DNA from: Erwinia tracheiphila
GTDB taxonomy: Bacteria > Pseudomonadota > Gammaproteobacteria > Enterobacterales > Enterobacteriaceae
Direction: 5' to 3'
Assembly (NCBI RefSeq): GCF_021365465.1
Contig: NZ_CP089932.1
Coordinates: 186,001-250,000 of the forward strand
DNA length: 64,000 bases
Position numbers and translations under genes: made by a program. This document shows, in pieces, positions 44,990 to 53,265 of this stretch (the first letter of the stretch is position 1; every line of letters starts with the position of its first letter). The notes under the pieces were generated by a model that did no database searches, was not told the origin of the DNA, and worked only from the letters and a program-made list of their open reading frames with translations.

Positions 44990-45541
44990 ATGCGTAATTT
45001 TAATGTAGCTGTATGTGTACTGACATTAGGAATGGCGGTTTCTGCGCAGGCAGTAACTCAGGGAACTGTGGAATTTGATGGTAAGCTGATCACTGAGACC
45101 TGCTCAATCGATACAGATAGCCAGGCTATTATTGTAAATCTGCCAACCCTGTCCACACAGACACTGTCTGATGCGGGTGCCGTTGGTGGTTCAAGATCTT
45201 TCGATATCAAGGTAAGTGATTGCCCAACTGGCGAAGGCGCGGCTATTACTAAAGTTGCCGCTCACTTCGAAGCAATTGGCGGAACAGGTGTTAATTCAGT
45301 AACCGGTAACCTGACCAATGCTTATACAGGTACTGAACCCAAAGCAACTAACGTTGAAGTTCGCTTGTTTGATGCTGATGGCGCGACTCAGCTTGCTCTG
45401 GGAAATACTGGTACTGCTTTTAGCATCGATTCGAAGGCGGGTACTGCTACTATGCGCTACTACGGTGCTTATTATGCAACTGGCGCCACTACCCCGGGTA
45501 AAGTTTATGCCAAAGCGCAGTATACACTGGCCTACCCATAG
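44990..45541 (+). CDS. major fimbrial subunit (chaperone-usher pilin)
   Basis: 183 residues. Signal peptide RNFNVAVCVLTLGMAVSAQA, mature pilin with the conserved Cys pair (ITETCSID and VSDCPTG), Gly-rich strands, and the classical end MRYYGAYYATGA...YAKAQYTLAYP with the penultimate Tyr of pilins. Ribosome site AGGAAATTTT precedes ATG 44990. It is separated from the chaperone gene by a hairpin with T-run, which usually makes the first subunit the most abundant product. Type 1-like fimbrial family. Confidence 0.92.
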   Translation: MRNFNVAVCVLTLGMAVSAQAVTQGTVEFDGKLITETCSIDTDSQAIIVNLPTLSTQTLSDAGAVGGSRSFDIKVSDCPTGEGAAITKVAAHFEAIGGTGVNSVTGNLTNAYTGTEPKATNVEVRLFDADGATQLALGNTGTAFSIDSKAGTATMRYYGAYYATGATTPGKVYAKAQYTLAYP

Positions 45542-45565
45542 TTGATGTTGTAATGCGTTAATAAG

Positions 45566-45611
45566 AAAAGTAGCCAAATCTCAGGATACGATACGGCAGG
45601 TTACTTTTTTG
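45566..45611 (+). terminator. attenuator-like hairpin after the major pilin gene
   Basis: AAAAGTAGCC (45566-45575) pairs (one G-U) with GGTTACTTTT (45599-45608), followed by further T to 45611. Position between pilin and chaperone genes suits partial termination giving excess pilin. Confidence 0.7.
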
Positions 45612-45700
45612 TAAGTATACAAGGGTCAGGGATGATGCAAAACATCAGACATGACCCTTCACGAAATCAAATCAAGAAACGGTGTATTATTGGAAATCTT

Positions 45701-46447
45701 ATGCTGGTTAAAATAGCTTACTCAGTATTCCTGATGCTATGTCTCGTTGCTCAAGGTAATGCAGCGATGACAATTAGCGGGACTCGTATTATTTTTCCGG
45801 GTAGTGAAAAAGAGGTTAATGTCCGGACAAATAACAGAGGAAGTAATCCCGCTCTGGTTCAGGTCTGGGTGGATGATGGGAATGCCAATGGTGATGTAAA
45901 TACCATGAAAATTCCTTTTATGACTACGCCTCCAGTTTATCGGGTTGAGCCAGGAAAAGGCCAAAGCGTTCGGCTTATTTATAACGGTATGGCGCTACCT
46001 CAGGATCGTGAATCTTTATTTTGGTTTAATCTTCTGGAAGTCCCTCCGGTCGTCAAAGGAATGGATAATGTTGATCGACTTGAGCTCGCCTTCAGGACCA
46101 GAATTAAGATATTTTACCGTCCGAAGTCGTTGTCCGGCTCCGGTACAAACGAAGTGGATAAATTGAAATGGGAAATATTAAGTAATAATAAAGGGGTAAG
46201 AGTCACTAACCCAACGCCTTATTATCTGTCTTTTGACAGTGTCAGTGCAGAAATAGGTGGCAAGTCTGTCGTATTAACACCCGATATGATAAAGCCATTT
46301 GGCAGCAGTGATTTTCTTCTGGAAAATAAAGGCATTATTTCGGGTTTAACCAGCGTAAAATTCAAGCTGATCAATGACTATGGTTCTACTTATAATGGCC
46401 AGCTTAATCTGGCAGGAGGAAAAGAATTGGTTTTGCAAAAAAAGTAA
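45701..46447 (+). CDS. periplasmic fimbrial chaperone
   Basis: 248 residues from ATG 45701 (GGAAATCTT just upstream; an upstream ATG at 45632 in frame is possible but would bury the signal peptide). Signal peptide KIAYSVFLMLCLVAQGNAA, then PapD-like domain 1: ISGTRIIFPGSEKEVNVRTN, PALVQVWVDDGN, FMTTPPVYRVEPGKGQSVRL with the conserved Arg, LPQDRESLFWFNLLEVPP, and LAFRTRIKIFYRPKSL. Domain 2 ends in LINDYGSTYNG. It lacks the long F1-G1 loop of the FGL class as far as I can see, so FGS type. Delivers pilins to the usher at 46554. Confidence 0.93.
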   Translation: MLVKIAYSVFLMLCLVAQGNAAMTISGTRIIFPGSEKEVNVRTNNRGSNPALVQVWVDDGNANGDVNTMKIPFMTTPPVYRVEPGKGQSVRLIYNGMALPQDRESLFWFNLLEVPPVVKGMDNVDRLELAFRTRIKIFYRPKSLSGSGTNEVDKLKWEILSNNKGVRVTNPTPYYLSFDSVSAEIGGKSVVLTPDMIKPFGSSDFLLENKGIISGLTSVKFKLINDYGSTYNGQLNLAGGKELVLQKK

Positions 46448-46553
46448 ACCAGGATAAATAAGGCCATAGTTGCAGTGCAATAAGTTGGACAGGGGAGCAT
46501 ATGCTCAGTCCGTTGACGAGTGGCGATAGTTAACTGGAAAAGGAGTTCACCAA

Positions 46554-49190
46554 GTGTATCAACCAGAAATGAATTTATGCCATAAACATAAAGGCACATC
46601 TTTGTGCGCTTTTTCGTCCAGAAAAATTATAACGACAATCGGAATTGTTTGCGTTGTAGTTGCCCCTGTTTGCCGGGCTGAAACACTTGTATCCTCCACA
46701 GAAAATGTAATTACTGAGTCAGCAGCTATCGAATTTAACCCGTCATTTATGCACGGGGCTGCCGTCGATGTTTCCCGTTTTGACAGGGGAAACTTTGTCT
46801 CTCCCGGAGATTACCCTGTCACTGTCATTGTTAATAACCAGAATCGTGGAAAACGCACCGTTCATTTTACCTCTCCTGATAACAGATCAAGTGCACATGC
46901 CTGCTTCACCTATGCAGAGCTTGAACAGCTCGGCATTAAGTTAACTAATGCCCCCCCTTCAAAGGGGCAAACTGAACAGGATACTGTCAGGAATGGCGGC
47001 ATGCAGTGCCAGAGGTTAGAAAATATCATCGTGGAGAGTAGTGTGCATTACGATGGTGGGGATTTCCTGCTGTCGATTATTGTACCGCAGATTAATCTGG
47101 TTCAATTCCCTCGAGGCTACATTGACCCAAATGTGTGGGAATCAGGTGTAACGGCGGGGTTCATTGACTATAATACGAACTTGTACAGTATCAAGTCAGG
47201 CACGGGCAATTATGGCGGGGACAGTACCGTCTATACCAATAATATTGGATTATTGGCTGGGTTTAATGTTGTCGGATGGCGTTTGAGAAAACGGTTTAAT
47301 ACAAACTGGTCGAATCGATACGGCATGCATACACAAAGTTTACTTGGGTATGCACAGACCGATATTACGCCGTTAAAAAGCCAGCTGACGATTGGTGACA
47401 ATAATACCCGGGGTGAAATATTTGACAGCTACACGCTACGTGGTGTTCAGCTTCAGTCAGATGAACGAATGCTTCCTGAAGGTGTTCGAAACTATGTCCC
47501 TGTTTTACGCGGAATTGCTGAAACTAATGCCAGAGTAACGGTAACACAACGCGGGAACGTTATTTATGAAACGACATTACCCCCCGGGCCATTTGAGCTG
47601 ACTGATATTGGGGCGATGGGCTACGGTGGCGATCTCGTCATGACCATCACTGAAGCTGACGGAAGACAGCGTATTCAAAGTATCCCTTACTCCGCGCCAC
47701 CGATGCTGTTGCACGAGGGCGTATCAAATTTTGGCCTGTCAGTTGGTCAAATAAGAGATAATGTGCTGCGCAAAAATCCTGCCGTGATGCAAGGTGTTTA
47801 TCAGTATGGTTTGACGAGTATGTATACCCTCTATGGCGGTATGCAATTATCGGAGCGTTATCATGCCGTCGTTTTAGGAAACTCGATCAATACACCTGTT
47901 GGCGGTATATATCTCGACAGTACTTATGCACGTAGTGAACTTCGTGAAGATAAGGCAGAAGGAAATAGTTTCAGAATCGGTTACAGTAAATATCTGGAAC
48001 CTACTAACACAGATTTCACCTTAGCGGCCTATCGCTATTCTACCAAAGGTTTTTATACGTTCAGAGAAGCGACTGTGGATCGCTACGGTTCCCGAACAAA
48101 TCTGAGCGAAATTGATTACCGCACTCGTGAAAAGCTGACGCTGACAATGGGGCAACGGCTCTGGAATAATTCATATATTCACGCATCAGGCAGCATCTAC
48201 AACTACTGGGATGAAAGGTCAAACGCTAAACAGTATTCACTCAGTTACAATAAATCTGAGCGTTATTTTTCCTGGTCTTTGTCCGCATCTCGTTCATACA
48301 CCAGCACAGGTAAAAATATCAACAGCTATAATATTTCATTCAGCGTGCCGCTGGGGCAGCGTAATGTTAATACTAAACCGGCTTTCAGCTCTGTCTATTC
48401 AACCTATACTCACGATAGCGCAAATAACTCAATGCTTCAGATGAATGCAAATGGAAGCCAGGGCGAAAGGAACGAGTTTAATTACGGTATTGGGACGTCT
48501 TTTGGTCGTTACAGTTCAGGCTCGAATCAACAGGGTGTAAGTGGAAATGCCAGTTATCGGTCGTCCTATGGGCAAATAGGTATGACCGCTTCGCTGAATA
48601 GTGAATCAACCAGACAGCTATCGCTTTCTGCAAACGGTAGCCTGGTTGCTCATCAGGGTGGTGCGACGTTGGGGCCGCAGTTGGGAGATCCTCCTTTTGC
48701 CATTGTTAATGTGCCGGGTGGAGAAAAAGCAAAATTATTTAATGGCTATGGTTCCAGAATTGACAGTAATGGCTATGCCATCATGCCTTCACTCACACCC
48801 TATCGGCATAATTCTATTGTAATAGATGCTAAGGGATTACCTGATACGGTCGACATTCTGGAAAATGAGAGCGTTATTGTCCCACGGGCGGGTTCTGTTG
48901 CACTGGTCAAAATGAAAACGATTATCGGTATACCTGCAATCCTGACGGTCAAAGACAATAAAGGAATAGTTATGCCAATTGGTACTGAGTTGGTAGATAA
49001 GAATGGTGAGAACCCAATAGTCATTGGTCAGGGCGGGCAGGCATTCGTTCGTGGTTGGGATGCAACGAACAGTTCATTATATGTATCTGGTGATTCATCT
49101 ACTATTTGTAGAGTCACGACGGGAAGCAAAGCGCCTGCTGTTGATAGCCTGAATAATATGGAAAAATTGGAGGTCACATGCAATCGGTAA
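46554..49190 (+). CDS. outer-membrane fimbrial usher
   Basis: 878 residues. GTG start at 46554, decided by AAAAGGAG 8 bases upstream; ATG 46569 is the alternative. After a long signal region (SSRKIITTIGIVCVVVAPVCRAE) come the N-terminal domain (IEFNPSFMHGAAVDVSRFDRG), the beta-barrel with usher signatures FDSYTLRGVQLQSDERMLPE, YVPVLRGIAETNARVTVTQR, NVIYETTLPPGPFELTDIG (plug), and C-terminal domains ending in a Cys pair (SSTICRVTTG and EVTCNR). Forms the assembly pore for the fimbria encoded alongside. Its last 13 bases overlap the next gene. Confidence 0.95.
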   Translation: MYQPEMNLCHKHKGTSLCAFSSRKIITTIGIVCVVVAPVCRAETLVSSTENVITESAAIEFNPSFMHGAAVDVSRFDRGNFVSPGDYPVTVIVNNQNRGKRTVHFTSPDNRSSAHACFTYAELEQLGIKLTNAPPSKGQTEQDTVRNGGMQCQRLENIIVESSVHYDGGDFLLSIIVPQINLVQFPRGYIDPNVWESGVTAGFIDYNTNLYSIKSGTGNYGGDSTVYTNNIGLLAGFNVVGWRLRKRFNTNWSNRYGMHTQSLLGYAQTDITPLKSQLTIGDNNTRGEIFDSYTLRGVQLQSDERMLPEGVRNYVPVLRGIAETNARVTVTQRGNVIYETTLPPGPFELTDIGAMGYGGDLVMTITEADGRQRIQSIPYSAPPMLLHEGVSNFGLSVGQIRDNVLRKNPAVMQGVYQYGLTSMYTLYGGMQLSERYHAVVLGNSINTPVGGIYLDSTYARSELREDKAEGNSFRIGYSKYLEPTNTDFTLAAYRYSTKGFYTFREATVDRYGSRTNLSEIDYRTREKLTLTMGQRLWNNSYIHASGSIYNYWDERSNAKQYSLSYNKSERYFSWSLSASRSYTSTGKNINSYNISFSVPLGQRNVNTKPAFSSVYSTYTHDSANNSMLQMNANGSQGERNEFNYGIGTSFGRYSSGSNQQGVSGNASYRSSYGQIGMTASLNSESTRQLSLSANGSLVAHQGGATLGPQLGDPPFAIVNVPGGEKAKLFNGYGSRIDSNGYAIMPSLTPYRHNSIVIDAKGLPDTVDILENESVIVPRAGSVALVKMKTIIGIPAILTVKDNKGIVMPIGTELVDKNGENPIVIGQGGQAFVRGWDATNSSLYVSGDSSTICRVTTGSKAPAVDSLNNMEKLEVTCNR

Positions 49191-49771
49191 ATAAATTTCT
49201 GCAACTGACAGTTCCAATGTTTTTAATTTCATGCCTGCTGATTTCACTTTCACTCAAAGCAGCTACAGATTGTAGCAGTAACAGTAACGATAGGTGTAGT
49301 ATTGGTGTGCTTTTTCAGGGTTTTTATAACGATGAAACTTGTATTGTAAGTATTAATAGTGGAACTTATTCAGAGACAGTTTTTCTACCGACAATTAGTA
49401 CCTCGTCATTGCAAAAAGGCGGTGCTGAAGCAGGAAGTAAAAACTTTAATATTACATTGCAGGAGTGTCCATCTGATCGCACTGTGTCTGTAACGTTTGT
49501 CAGTAATTTAAGCGCTGCTGATTCAACGACGGGTAACCTGACCAACACTACGGGTGAAGGCTACAGCAAAAATGTTCAGGTCAGAATTCGCAAAGAAGAT
49601 GGGGCGCAAATTTTAATTGATGATAGTAGCAGTGGACAGGATTACATTATACCTTCTGCTGGTAGCGATGTTACACATCAATACACAGCCAGCTACTACG
49701 CCAATGGTGATAATGCTGTCTCAGCAGGAGTGTTAAAATCGTTTGCCGGAGTTGAGCTTGTTTACAAATAA
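49178..49771 (+). CDS. minor fimbrial subunit
   Basis: 197 residues. Signal peptide VPMFLISCLLISLSLKAATD, pilin fold with the same plan as the major subunit: ETCIVSINSG and LQECPSDR Cys pair, STTGNLTNTTGEGYSKNVQV (the major pilin has VTGNLTNAYTGTEPKATNVE), ending YTASYYANGDNAVSAGVL and AGVELVYK. An extra Cys-rich N-terminal stretch (DCSSNSNDRCS) sets it apart. Probably an adaptor, terminator or second shaft subunit. Overlaps the usher gene by 13 bases. Confidence 0.88.
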   Translation: MQSVNKFLQLTVPMFLISCLLISLSLKAATDCSSNSNDRCSIGVLFQGFYNDETCIVSINSGTYSETVFLPTISTSSLQKGGAEAGSKNFNITLQECPSDRTVSVTFVSNLSAADSTTGNLTNTTGEGYSKNVQVRIRKEDGAQILIDDSSSGQDYIIPSAGSDVTHQYTASYYANGDNAVSAGVLKSFAGVELVYK

Positions 49772-49895
49772 GGGGGAGGCATTTGCTGTCTGTTAATTAG
49801 GGCGGCATGCGAGAAATAAATTAGATTTTTTTTGTGTTCTATTACCATCTGGTAATAGAAATTTAATCCTCAAAATGCACAGTGAAAGGGATATC

Positions 49896-50429
49896 ATGGC
49901 TGCTGGTAAAAGTAGTTCTCAAAAATTTATAGCAAGAAATCGGGCACCTCGTGTTCAGATAGAATACGATGTGGAAATTTATGGAAGTGAAAAGAAAATT
50001 GAACTTCCTTTTGTAATGGGAGTATTAGCGGATTTATCTGGTAAAGCTCTGGAACCATTACCCCCCGTTGCTGACCGAAAGTTCCTGAGCATCGATATTG
50101 ATAATTTCGATGAGCGAATGAAGGCAATGAAGCCTCGTGTGGCTTTCGCGGTAGCCAATACGCTGACAGGTGAAGGGCAGCTGATGGTCGATATGACGTT
50201 TGAAAGCATCAATGATTTTTCGCCAGACGAAATTGCTAAAAAAGTTGATTCGCTTTCGCAGCTCCTGGAAGCCCGCACACAGCTCGCTAATTTGCAGACG
50301 TACATGGATGGAAAAGCGGGTGCCGAAAGTCTGGTGATGAAAGTTCTGAATGATAAGGCGCTGCTCAAAACGCTGGCTGCAGAACCTAAGCCAAAAAATT
50401 CAACCAGTAATGTCCCACGGAAAGATTGA
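49896..50429 (+). CDS. tssB: T6SS contractile sheath small subunit TssB
   Basis: 177 residues from ATG 49896 (AAAGGGATATC just before). SSSQKFIARNRAPRVQIEYD and VEIYGSEKKIELPFVMGVLADL are the standard TssB (VipA) opening; FLSIDIDNFDERMKAMKPRV and LMVDMTFESINDFSPDEIAK continue it. Forms the sheath with TssC, is contracted on firing and recycled by ClpV. Its stop overlaps the region just before tssC. Confidence 0.95.
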   Translation: MAAGKSSSQKFIARNRAPRVQIEYDVEIYGSEKKIELPFVMGVLADLSGKALEPLPPVADRKFLSIDIDNFDERMKAMKPRVAFAVANTLTGEGQLMVDMTFESINDFSPDEIAKKVDSLSQLLEARTQLANLQTYMDGKAGAESLVMKVLNDKALLKTLAAEPKPKNSTSNVPRKD

Positions 50430-50446
50430 GTCAGAAGAAGGGAATC

Positions 50447-51946
50447 ATGTCTATTAATGTAGAAAGTAATAAGCAGACTGTGGCCGCAACTACGACGTAC
50501 AGTGATTTTAATTCTTTATTAAATAAAGAGTTTAAGCCTAAATCAGATCAGGCCAAGACTGCTGTAGAAAATGCAGTAAAAACATTAGCAGAGCAGGCGC
50601 TGGCTAATTCTGTTACTGTTGCCGAAGATGCGTATAAAAATATCGCAAGGTTTATCGCTGAAATCGATCGGAAACTATCAGAACAGATTAATTTGATTTT
50701 ACATCACCCTGAGTTTCAGGCGCTAGAGAGTGCATGGCGCGGCCTGCATTATCTGGTAAATAATACTGAAACAGATGAAAAGCTTAAATTGCGCTTTATG
50801 GACATCTCTAAGGATGACCTGAGACGTAACATGAAACGCTACAAAGGTATCGCCTGGGATCAAAGTCCTTTGTTTAAGCAAATATACGAAGAAGAATATG
50901 GCCAGCTTGGCGGTGAACCCTATGGTTGTCTGGTAGCTGATTACTTTTTTGACCATACAGCGCCGGACGTGGATTTATTGTCGTCAATCGGAAAAGTTGC
51001 CGCATCGGCACACGTTCCTTTCATCACTGGTGCCTCACCTTCTGTGCTGCAAATGGATTCGTGGCAGGAGCTGGCTAATCCACGTGATCTGACTAAGATT
51101 TTCACTCAAAATCTGGAATATGCTGCCTGGAATTCCTTGCGTCAGTCAGAGGACTCTCGTTACATTGGTCTGGCAATGCCACGTTTTCTGGCCCGTTTGC
51201 CCTATGGTATTCGCACTAATCCTGTTGAACATTTTAACTTTGAAGAAACCACCGATGGTGCCGACCATAGCAAATATGTCTGGTCAAATGCAGCCTATGC
51301 GATGGCGGTGAACATTAATCGTTCATTTAAACATTACGGCTGGTGCACCTTGATTCGTGGCGTGGAAAGCGGCGGTGTGGTTGAAGGATTACCTTGCCAT
51401 ACTTTCCCGACGGATGACGGTGGCATCGATATGAAATGTCCGACAGAAATTGCTATTTCTGATCGTCGTGAAGCTGAATTGGCAAAGAATGGTTTTATTC
51501 CACTGATTCATCGTAAAAATACTGATTATGCAGCATTTATCGGTGCACAGTCTCTCCAAAAACCAGCCGAATATCACGATCCGGATGCAACAGCCAATGC
51601 AAATCTGTCAGCTCGCCTGCCCTATATGTTTGCCTGTTCTCGTTTTGCGCATTATCTGAAATGTATCGTGCGTGACAAGATTGGTACGTTTAAAGAGCGT
51701 GATGAAATGCAGCGCTGGTTAAACAACTGGGTAATGAATTATGTAGATGGTGACCCCGCTAACTCTTCTTTCGAAACAAAAGCACGCCGTCCTTTAGCCG
51801 CTGCTGAAGTAGTCGTTGAGGAAGTAGAAGGAAATCCGGGCTACTATCAGGCGAAATTCTTCCTGCGCCCACACTTCCAGTTGGAAGGGTTGACCGTGTC
51901 ATTACGTATGGTTGCCAAGCTACCCTCATTAAAAGGCGTAGCGTAA
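50447..51946 (+). CDS. tssC: T6SS contractile sheath large subunit TssC
   Basis: 499 residues from ATG 50447 (AGAAGGGAATC upstream; a TTG 21 bases earlier is in frame). VipB family: HHPEFQALESAWRGLHYLVN, ETDEKLKLRFMDISKDDL, YGCLVADYFFDHTAPDVDLL, SIGKVAASAHVPFITGASPS, GLAMPRFLARLPYG, and the C-terminal DGDPANSSFETKARRPLAAA, FFLRPHFQLEGLTVSLRMVA. Intact. Followed by a structured 151-base gap before hcp. Confidence 0.96.
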   Translation: MSINVESNKQTVAATTTYSDFNSLLNKEFKPKSDQAKTAVENAVKTLAEQALANSVTVAEDAYKNIARFIAEIDRKLSEQINLILHHPEFQALESAWRGLHYLVNNTETDEKLKLRFMDISKDDLRRNMKRYKGIAWDQSPLFKQIYEEEYGQLGGEPYGCLVADYFFDHTAPDVDLLSSIGKVAASAHVPFITGASPSVLQMDSWQELANPRDLTKIFTQNLEYAAWNSLRQSEDSRYIGLAMPRFLARLPYGIRTNPVEHFNFEETTDGADHSKYVWSNAAYAMAVNINRSFKHYGWCTLIRGVESGGVVEGLPCHTFPTDDGGIDMKCPTEIAISDRREAELAKNGFIPLIHRKNTDYAAFIGAQSLQKPAEYHDPDATANANLSARLPYMFACSRFAHYLKCIVRDKIGTFKERDEMQRWLNNWVMNYVDGDPANSSFETKARRPLAAAEVVVEEVEGNPGYYQAKFFLRPHFQLEGLTVSLRMVAKLPSLKGVA

Positions 51947-51970
51947 TTTAACATTCAGATTTAATTATCT

Positions 51971-52037
51971 GAGCAGGTTGGCTGCTCAATAAAAATTAAC
52001 AGAGTATTTTCCTTCGCAATATGCGAGGCTCTCTGTT
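51971..52037 (+). promoter_or_regulatory. hairpin-rich leader between tssC and hcp
   Basis: Two adjacent inverted repeats: GAGCAG (51971-51976) with CTGCTC (51982-51987), and a longer one AACAGAG (51998-52004) with CTCTGTT (52031-52037) enclosing CCTTCGC/GCGAGG. A third small one, GTTAC/GTAAC, follows at about 52048-52064. Probably governs separate expression or mRNA stability of hcp. Confidence 0.55.
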
Positions 52038-52097
52038 TTATCGGTCGTTACGCAATATGTAACGTTTTATATACGTGTCTAATATAAGGAAATTATC

Positions 52098-52583
52098 ATG
52101 GCACAAGATATGTTTATTAAAATCGATGGTATCGAAGGTGAATCCCTTGATGCTTCACACAAAAATGAAATTGAAGTACTTACCTGGCAATGGGATGTAG
52201 CACAGCATTCTAATATGCATAGCGGTTCTGGCGGCGGCTCTGGTAAGGCATCCGTTGCGGATTTTAGCTTTACCCATTATACCGATAAAGCAAGCCCGAA
52301 CCTTTTAAGTTACTGTCTGACCGGTAAACATATAAAAAATATCGCTTTCGTGGTTCGTAAAGCAGGCGGTGAAGCGTTGGAATATCTGACCATTTCGTTC
52401 ACCGACGCCATCATTACTCGTGTTGATATGGCAGGATCTTCTGATGATGAAACACGTCCGCGTGAACTGGTGAAATTCTCCTTCACTAAAGTAACACAGG
52501 ACTACGTCATGCAGAATTCTGAAGGCAGCAAGTCTGGTGTTATTTCAGCCAGTTATGATGTTAAAGCTAACCAGAGCAGCTAA
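52098..52583 (+). CDS. hcp: T6SS inner-tube protein Hcp (TssD)
   Basis: 161 residues. AQDMFIKIDGIEGESLDASH, then EIEVLTWQWDVAQ, the flexible Ser/Gly loop HSGSGGGSGKAS, DFSFTHYTDKASPNLLSYCL and GGEALEYLTISFTDAIITR, all typical of Hcp1-type hexameric ring proteins that stack as the tail tube. Strong ribosome site AAGGAAATTATC. Framed by structured RNA upstream and a rho-independent terminator downstream, which suits the need for many copies. Confidence 0.96.
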   Translation: MAQDMFIKIDGIEGESLDASHKNEIEVLTWQWDVAQHSNMHSGSGGGSGKASVADFSFTHYTDKASPNLLSYCLTGKHIKNIAFVVRKAGGEALEYLTISFTDAIITRVDMAGSSDDETRPRELVKFSFTKVTQDYVMQNSEGSKSGVISASYDVKANQSS

Positions 52584-52605
52584 CAGACGTTCGATCTGAT
52601 AATCA

Positions 52606-52636
52606 AACTTGCCATCCTGTCGGTGGCAAGTTTTTT
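52606..52636 (+). terminator. hcp terminator
   Basis: AACTTGCCA (52606-52614) and TGGCAAGTT (52624-52632) followed by T to 52636, 22 bases after the hcp stop. Confidence 0.88.
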
Positions 52637-52713
52637 GCCTGAGTCATAATTTAAAAAGCCAGGATTTTACGGGAAACTACTTTTTTCTGTTCATTTTCCT
52701 GAGGTATAGCGTT

Positions 52714-53262
52714 ATGTACCATGTAAAAAAAATAAACATAAATACCAAAATCCTTATTCGTTACATAATGGTTTGCATTCTCTCTGCCTTTTTGGCGGGA
52801 TGTGGTTTTTCCTTGCCAGAGAAACAGCAGTCTGAGTCTGGTGCTATTAAAGTTACATTGAGCGCAGCAAAAGACATTAACCGTAATGAAAAGGGAGAGC
52901 CATCACCATTAAGTGTGGCTATTTACAGTTTAAAGTCACTGGATAATTTTGAGAACAGTGATTTCTTCTCAATTAATGATAATACTAATCCCGCTTTGAA
53001 AGATGAAACGGCGAAGGTTTATGAGGGAATACTAAAACCGGGCGAAACCAGGAAAGTCTCTGTTTCTCCAGATAGCGATGCCATCGCGCTTGGAATTACT
53101 GCAGCCTATCGGGAGATTGATAAAGCAGGCTGGAGTGAAGTTATTCCATTTGAAGAGAAAAATAAAAAAAAATCCTGGTGGCGAAAAATAGTACCGGGAG
53201 AAGAAATTACCTTAAGCGTGAAATTTAACACATTAGCAATCGCAATCGATAAAACGGACTGA
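52714..53262 (+). CDS. tssJ: T6SS outer-membrane lipoprotein TssJ
   Basis: 182 residues from ATG 52714 (GAGG nine bases upstream); the open frame extends upstream without a site. Lipoprotein signal ends in LSAFLAGCGFSL, so Cys is lipidated. Beta-sandwich TssJ features: IKVTLSAAKDINRNEKGEPS, SPLSVAIYSLKSLDNFENSD, DETAKVYEGILKPGETRKVS, and GITAAYREIDKAGWSEVIPF. TssJ anchors the TssM-TssL membrane complex in the outer membrane. Only 3 bases separate it from tssK. Confidence 0.92.
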   Translation: MYHVKKININTKILIRYIMVCILSAFLAGCGFSLPEKQQSESGAIKVTLSAAKDINRNEKGEPSPLSVAIYSLKSLDNFENSDFFSINDNTNPALKDETAKVYEGILKPGETRKVSVSPDSDAIALGITAAYREIDKAGWSEVIPFEEKNKKKSWWRKIVPGEEITLSVKFNTLAIAIDKTD

Positions 53263-53265
53263 CCG

